From BTRG01 sp036986275 (GTDB lineage Bacteria; Pseudomonadota; Gammaproteobacteria; Acidiferrobacterales; SZUA-150): a stretch of DNA of 10,233 nt. Each line of letters starts with the position of its first letter. Position 1 is the stretch's first letter. This document shows positions 7,104 through 10,233 of the stretch, in pieces. A model generated the notes under the pieces. The model was not told the DNA's origin. It did no database searches and saw nothing but the letters and a program-made list of their open reading frames with translations. Location of the stretch: contig BTRG01000072.1 in assembly GCA_036986275.1 (NCBI GenBank), forward strand, positions 1-10,233, read 5' to 3'. Position numbers and translations under genes: made by a program.

Positions 7104-8384
7104 TTACGCTTGCTCAGGCGGCGTTAACAGCTGCGCAACCAGTGCCAGTATCTTGTCCAGTGCACCCCGATTTTCTTCCACCATTTGCTTGCCTGCCTGG
7201 CCAGCATCAAATCGTCGATTGGGATTCTGCAGGAGTTCTGCTATCGCGATCTCAACCTGGCCAATGTCACTGGCCTGCACGGCGGCGCCCTGAGCGCATG
7301 CCATTTCGGTGATTTCCGCAAAATTGAAGGTATGCGGTCCCAGTACACTGGGCGTACCCACTGCCGCGGCTTCCAGCAGATTATGCCCACCGACAGGCGC
7401 CAGCGTGCCCCCGATCAGCGCCACATCGGCGGCGGCATAGAAGAACTGCAACTCACCCATGGTGTCGCCAATCAGAATATCTTTCTTCATTGCCAGCGGC
7501 GCTCCAGCCTGGCTGCGCAACGCAACATGGTAGCCGGCCTTTTTGCACATGCGCGTCACAGCGGCAAAACGTTCCGGATGCCGCGGTACCAGCACCAGTA
7601 ACAAGTCGGTAAAGCGATGTTTCAGGTTCCTGAACAGTTGCAACACCTGTTCTTCTTCGCCTTCATGGGTGCTGGCCACCAGCAGAATCAGGCGTTGCGG
7701 TCCCCAATCAGCCCGCAATGATTCGGCCACCTCGTTAATACTGGCCGGCAAGATTTGTTCAAATTTAATACTGCCAGTGACTTCCACATGCGATGGGTCG
7801 GCCCCCAACTCGATAATACGCCGGGCATCCTGTTGCGATTGCGCAGCGATACGGGAAACATTAGCCAGGGTGGCCTTCATCAACCCGGAAAAATATCGGT
7901 AGCCCTTCATGGACTTTTCAGATAAACGCACATTTGCCAACAGTAAAGGAATCTTGCGCTGGCCACAGGCATGAAAAATATTCGGCCAAAGTTCAGTCTC
8001 CATTACCAGCAGCAGGCGAGGGTGCACGCGGTTCATAAAACGTCGTACTACAGTCGGCAGATCGTAGGGAACGTAGTAATGCAATACGCGGTCCCCAAAC
8101 AACAGACGTACCTGGTCCGAGCCGGTGGGTGTCATCGTCGTTATTAACACGTTGTGGTCAGGGTAACGCTGTAGCAGCGCATCGACCAGTGGCAGGCAGG
8201 CACGCACCTCGCCCACTGATACCGCATGCACCCATATGACGGGCTTGCCATCGGCCTTGGGGATGAGGCCGAAACGTTCGTACAGGCGTTTCCAGTAGCC
8301 ACGATTGCGCGTGCCCTTGATGAACAGGCGTTGCACCACCCAGGGCAGTATCAGGTAAAGTAAAAATGAGTACAGCCAGCGCAA
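7104..8384 (-). CDS. waaA: 3-deoxy-D-manno-octulosonic acid (Kdo) transferase WaaA/KdtA
   Basis: Inner-membrane GT-B glycosyltransferase (family 30) that moves Kdo from CMP-Kdo to lipid IVA. An N-terminal hydrophobic anchor (LYSFLLYLILPWV) is followed by a basic patch. Residue numbers below count from the TTG at 8384. VHAVSVGE (52-59) carries the catalytic-base Glu59; METELWPN (128-135) carries the second conserved Glu; PRHPERF lies at 267-273; and GGTLAPVGGHNLLEAA (325-340) forms the CMP-Kdo site. The reading frame is open to a TTG at 8456, but nothing resembling the family precedes the anchor. TTG 8384 gives 426 residues, close to the 425 of E. coli, and has an AGGT ribosome site 7 bases upstream. 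The candidate promoter would start transcription almost on top of 8456, which also argues against the longer form. The gene looks complete; its 3' end is echoed by the remnant near 3.7 kb. Confidence 0.96.
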   Translation of the reverse strand: MRWLYSFLLYLILPWVVQRLFIKGTRNRGYWKRLYERFGLIPKADGKPVIWVHAVSVGEVRACLPLVDALLQRYPDHNVLITTMTPTGSDQVRLLFGDRVLHYYVPYDLPTVVRRFMNRVHPRLLLVMETELWPNIFHACGQRKIPLLLANVRLSEKSMKGYRYFSGLMKATLANVSRIAAQSQQDARRIIELGADPSHVEVTGSIKFEQILPASINEVAESLRADWGPQRLILLVASTHEGEEEQVLQLFRNLKHRFTDLLLVLVPRHPERFAAVTRMCKKAGYHVALRSQAGAPLAMKKDILIGDTMGELQFFYAAADVALIGGTLAPVGGHNLLEAAAVGTPSVLGPHTFNFAEITEMACAQGAAVQASDIGQVEIAIAELLQNPNRRFDAGQAGKQMVEENRGALDKILALVAQLLTPPEQA

Positions 8385-8456
8385 AATATAAACCTGCAAC
8401 ACCTGGATCAAAAGAAATGGAAAACGTGTCTTTAATCGCCCATACTTAGCCGCCAA

Positions 8457-8576
8457 ACAAAGGGATAATAGCTACAAGCGGCGCATTGTACAGGCTTAGG
8501 CGGTGCCGCGGCCAGTACCTGGATCGAATATAGCTCATGAATTGTTTACTGCCTTGAATCCCACGAAGCATCTCAT
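8457..8576. other. Divergent intergenic region between waaA and the GT-C-like gene
   Basis: This 120-base spacer between the two oppositely transcribed genes must hold promoters for both. The waaA promoter is annotated separately. For the rightward gene I see only a weak TATAGC-like -10 (around 8530) without a credible -35 element. No riboswitch or strong palindrome is visible. Confidence 0.45.
8465..8492 (-). promoter_or_regulatory. Candidate sigma-70 promoter for waaA
   Basis: On the minus strand TGTACA (8487-8492, 4 of 6 match to TTGACA) is followed after 16 bases by TATTAT (8465-8470, 5 of 6 match to TATAAT). Transcription would begin near 8457, leaving a leader of about 73 bases before the TTG start at 8384. 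It lies in the divergent region shared with the glycosyltransferase-like gene. Sequence match only. Confidence 0.45.
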
Positions 8577-10076
8577 ATGAATACACTTGTGTTGCGCGAC
8601 ATACGGATCCCCGCTGCACTGCTGAGCCTGTTGTTGTCAGTATGGTGTATCTATATTGACCCTGTCATTAATAACGATGGTTTCCTGTATATCACGCTGG
8701 CGGATGTTGTGCGCGACGGTAGTATTAAAGATGCGTTTACAGTTTATCGTTGGCCTTTCTATTCCTTCATGATCGCAGGTCTGGGCCATATCACGGGCAT
8801 AGACCACGAAACCAGCGCCTATTTGATCAATATCCTGTTGGCAGTCGTCATTGTTGTCAGCTTTATCTCGATAACAGCCGTATTGGGTGGTGACCGGCGT
8901 GCGCTATGGGTGGCCGCACTGGTGATTCTGTTTTTCCCGGGTCTGAATAAATACCGCTCCTTTGTCATTCGGGACTTCGGCTACCTGGCCTTCTACATGC
9001 TGGGATTGCTTGTATTCTTCAAACACATTGTAAAACCGCAATGGTATTGGCCGGCAATATGGACGGCGTTGCTGGCAACCGCTGCTACATTCCGTATCGA
9101 GGCCATAGCTGTACTGGTGTGCCTGCCTTTTGTTTCAGCTTATGTCTTGGCCAAGCCTGGAAGGCAACGCACGAGAGTAGTACTATCGATTATTGTCGTC
9201 CTTGCAGTGCTGTTCATGTTAGGGGCATGGTGGTTTGCCGGAAACGCATCGGGCACTGACAGTTTCGCCGGGCTGTTCAATACCTTTATCGCCCATATCA
9301 GGCAGAACTACGACATACGGCTGCATACTATGCGTCAGCTGCTTACATCCATGTCGGACAACTATGCCATGCTGGCACTGATCGCGGCCGGCAGCGTCAT
9401 TTTTATAGCCGAGGTCGTCAAACGTATCACGTTGCTGTATACACTGATGGCGGTATATGGCTGGGTGCGAGGATTCCTGTTCGCGCCTGAACGTGCACAG
9501 AGGGCATGGCTGGGCCTGATCATTGTACAGCTTGTTATACTATCCGGCACGATGTTGCTACAGTTTTTTCTCACCGGTCGCTTCCCGCTGGCGTTGAGCC
9601 TGACCGTGTTGCTGATTGCGCCCTTTGTCTGGGTAAACATGTACGACGAATGGCGCGATCGCAACAGTCTTGGTGGTTCGAGCCGCTGGTTATTTCCGAC
9701 GGCACTGGTGTTTGCCATCATCCTGGGTATACAGGGCCTAACCGGCTTTACCGGCAAAACACACCTTAAAGAAGGGGGTCTGTGGTTACAACAGCAACTA
9801 AAAGACGAACAAACACTGCTAAGCAATGAGCGCGCGGTCATGTATTACGCCAAACAGGATACGTATCGCCGCAGTGATATTTATCAATGGCAAACCATAG
9901 ACAGGATGCTGGCGAACAGGCAGTGGCAACAGTACGACTATATCGCGCTGCGTTTCAAACGCCGCCATGCCGATCACAAACAACAAGTCATACAACGCAT
10001 TGGTTCGGCGCCCATTAAGACATTCCAGGGCAAACGTGGAGATGTATTATTGGTCTTTCGGGTAAGACAGTCTTAA
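8577..10076 (+). CDS. Multi-pass membrane glycosyltransferase-like protein (GT-C / family 39-like)
   Basis: This 499-residue protein has roughly ten to twelve hydrophobic segments, for example about 11-27, 82-103, 110-121, 135-149, 157-190, 201-221, 263-281, 311-331, 337-353 and 371-388. It ends in a soluble region of about 100 residues (395-499) that is probably periplasmic. The first outside loop holds DPVINNDGFLYITLA, with Asp34 placed like the catalytic acid of GT-C enzymes. RDFGYLAFY (132-140) and RFPLALS (335-341) also recall the family 39 layout. Such enzymes transfer a sugar from a polyprenyl-phosphate donor on the periplasmic face. The assignment rests on topology and the loop-1 acid, not on a full family signature, so donor and acceptor are unknown. 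Its stop codon lies inside a 20-bp inverted repeat. No strong ribosome site precedes the ATG. Confidence 0.7.
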   Translation: MNTLVLRDIRIPAALLSLLLSVWCIYIDPVINNDGFLYITLADVVRDGSIKDAFTVYRWPFYSFMIAGLGHITGIDHETSAYLINILLAVVIVVSFISITAVLGGDRRALWVAALVILFFPGLNKYRSFVIRDFGYLAFYMLGLLVFFKHIVKPQWYWPAIWTALLATAATFRIEAIAVLVCLPFVSAYVLAKPGRQRTRVVLSIIVVLAVLFMLGAWWFAGNASGTDSFAGLFNTFIAHIRQNYDIRLHTMRQLLTSMSDNYAMLALIAAGSVIFIAEVVKRITLLYTLMAVYGWVRGFLFAPERAQRAWLGLIIVQLVILSGTMLLQFFLTGRFPLALSLTVLLIAPFVWVNMYDEWRDRNSLGGSSRWLFPTALVFAIILGIQGLTGFTGKTHLKEGGLWLQQQLKDEQTLLSNERAVMYYAKQDTYRRSDIYQWQTIDRMLANRQWQQYDYIALRFKRRHADHKQQVIQRIGSAPIKTFQGKRGDVLLVFRVRQS

Positions 10077-10142
10077 GGGCACTTCTATTAATTGATGATT
10101 CCTTCTCCCTTGGGGAGAGGGTATTAATAGAAGTGCCCTTAA
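10073..10142. repeat. Composite palindrome: 20-bp perfect stem with inner hairpin (MITE- or REP-like, or bidirectional terminator)
   Basis: The left arm TTAAGGGCACTTCTATTAAT (10073-10092) is the exact reverse complement of the right arm (10123-10142). The 30-base interior holds a second hairpin, CCTTCTCC against GGAGAGGG (about 10101-10120, one G-T pair). CTCCCTTGGGGAG-type inner hairpins are familiar from repeated palindromic elements dispersed in proteobacterial genomes. Each arm contains a TAA that ends a gene: 10074-10076 for the rightward gene and 10139-10141 for the leftward one. No long T tract follows, so a factor-independent terminator is less certain than a mobile palindrome. Confidence 0.85.
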
Positions 10143-10233
10143 TACAATTCCAGCCCGGCAAACAGGGCGCCTGTTTCCGGCTGCTCGTTCCAGTTGCGTA
10201 AAAAACGTTTGATATCTTTCTCATGCGCCTTAC
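10139..10233 (-). CDS. Partial protein, C-terminal 30 residues, unidentified
   Basis: The minus strand entering from the right edge reads KAHEKDIKRFLRNWNEQPET, continues GALFAGLELY and stops at TAA (10139-10141), inside the right arm of the palindrome. The piece is polar and helical in look, and codon use resembles coding sequence. The gene starts beyond the window. The pattern (RFLRNWNEQPETGALFAGLE) faintly recalls the first helix of rubrerythrin-like domains at the head of VIT-type metal transporters. If that is right, the gene is cut short by the palindrome. This is a weak resemblance and I do not assign a function. Confidence 0.5.
   Translation of the reverse strand, partial: KAHEKDIKRFLRNWNEQPETGALFAGLELY

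Noticed and set aside
10015..10224. A 69-codon minus-strand open frame across the palindrome
   Set aside because: It runs through both repeat arms and into the end of the membrane protein gene; the other frame (10139-10233) gives the more protein-like product.
1..10233. CRISPR arrays, tRNA or rRNA genes, transposase genes
   Set aside because: No regularly spaced direct repeats, no cloverleaf-like or rRNA-like sequence, and no transposase frame were seen.

Overview
The window looks like a gammaproteobacterial chromosome segment carrying lipopolysaccharide and surface-glycan genes. The anchor is an intact WaaA/KdtA (Kdo transferase, 7104-8384 on the minus strand), which implies a Gram-negative cell that makes Kdo-containing lipid A. 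Base composition is moderate and no gene points to a specific genus.

Layout, right to left along the minus strand: waaA; a class I SAM methyltransferase (6409-7023); an InaA-type lipopolysaccharide-kinase-like protein overlapping it (5618-6436); a first NodU/CmcH-type carbamoyltransferase (3813-5537); a degenerate remnant of the 3' end of a second waaA (about 3696-3793); and a tightly coupled four-gene cassette. The cassette is a membrane-anchored SGNH/GDSL hydrolase (2487-3689), an SxtJ-family membrane protein (2104-2490), a 49-residue DUF5989-type membrane peptide (1955-2104) and a second carbamoyltransferase (118-1953). On the plus strand, divergent from waaA, is a large multi-pass membrane protein resembling GT-C/family 39 glycosyltransferases (8577-10076). 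It converges with a partial minus-strand gene that runs off the right edge (10139-10233). A perfect 20-bp inverted repeat sits between these two and supplies both stop codons.

Working together (inference): WaaA adds Kdo to lipid A, and the methyltransferase, kinase-like protein and carbamoyltransferases would decorate core or O-antigen/capsular sugars. The four-gene cassette has the same gene types as sxtI-J-K-L of the cyanobacterial saxitoxin cluster. I read it as a transferable carbamoylation module with membrane and periplasmic partners of unknown role. The waaA tail just upstream of it marks a recombination junction and suggests the cassette arrived together with a donor's waaA end.

Most notable: (1) the sxtIJKL-like module and its tiny third gene, hidden under a false N-terminal extension of the carbamoyltransferase reading frame; (2) the waaA remnant; (3) the palindrome carrying both stop codons; (4) a kinase-like protein without the usual catalytic Asp.
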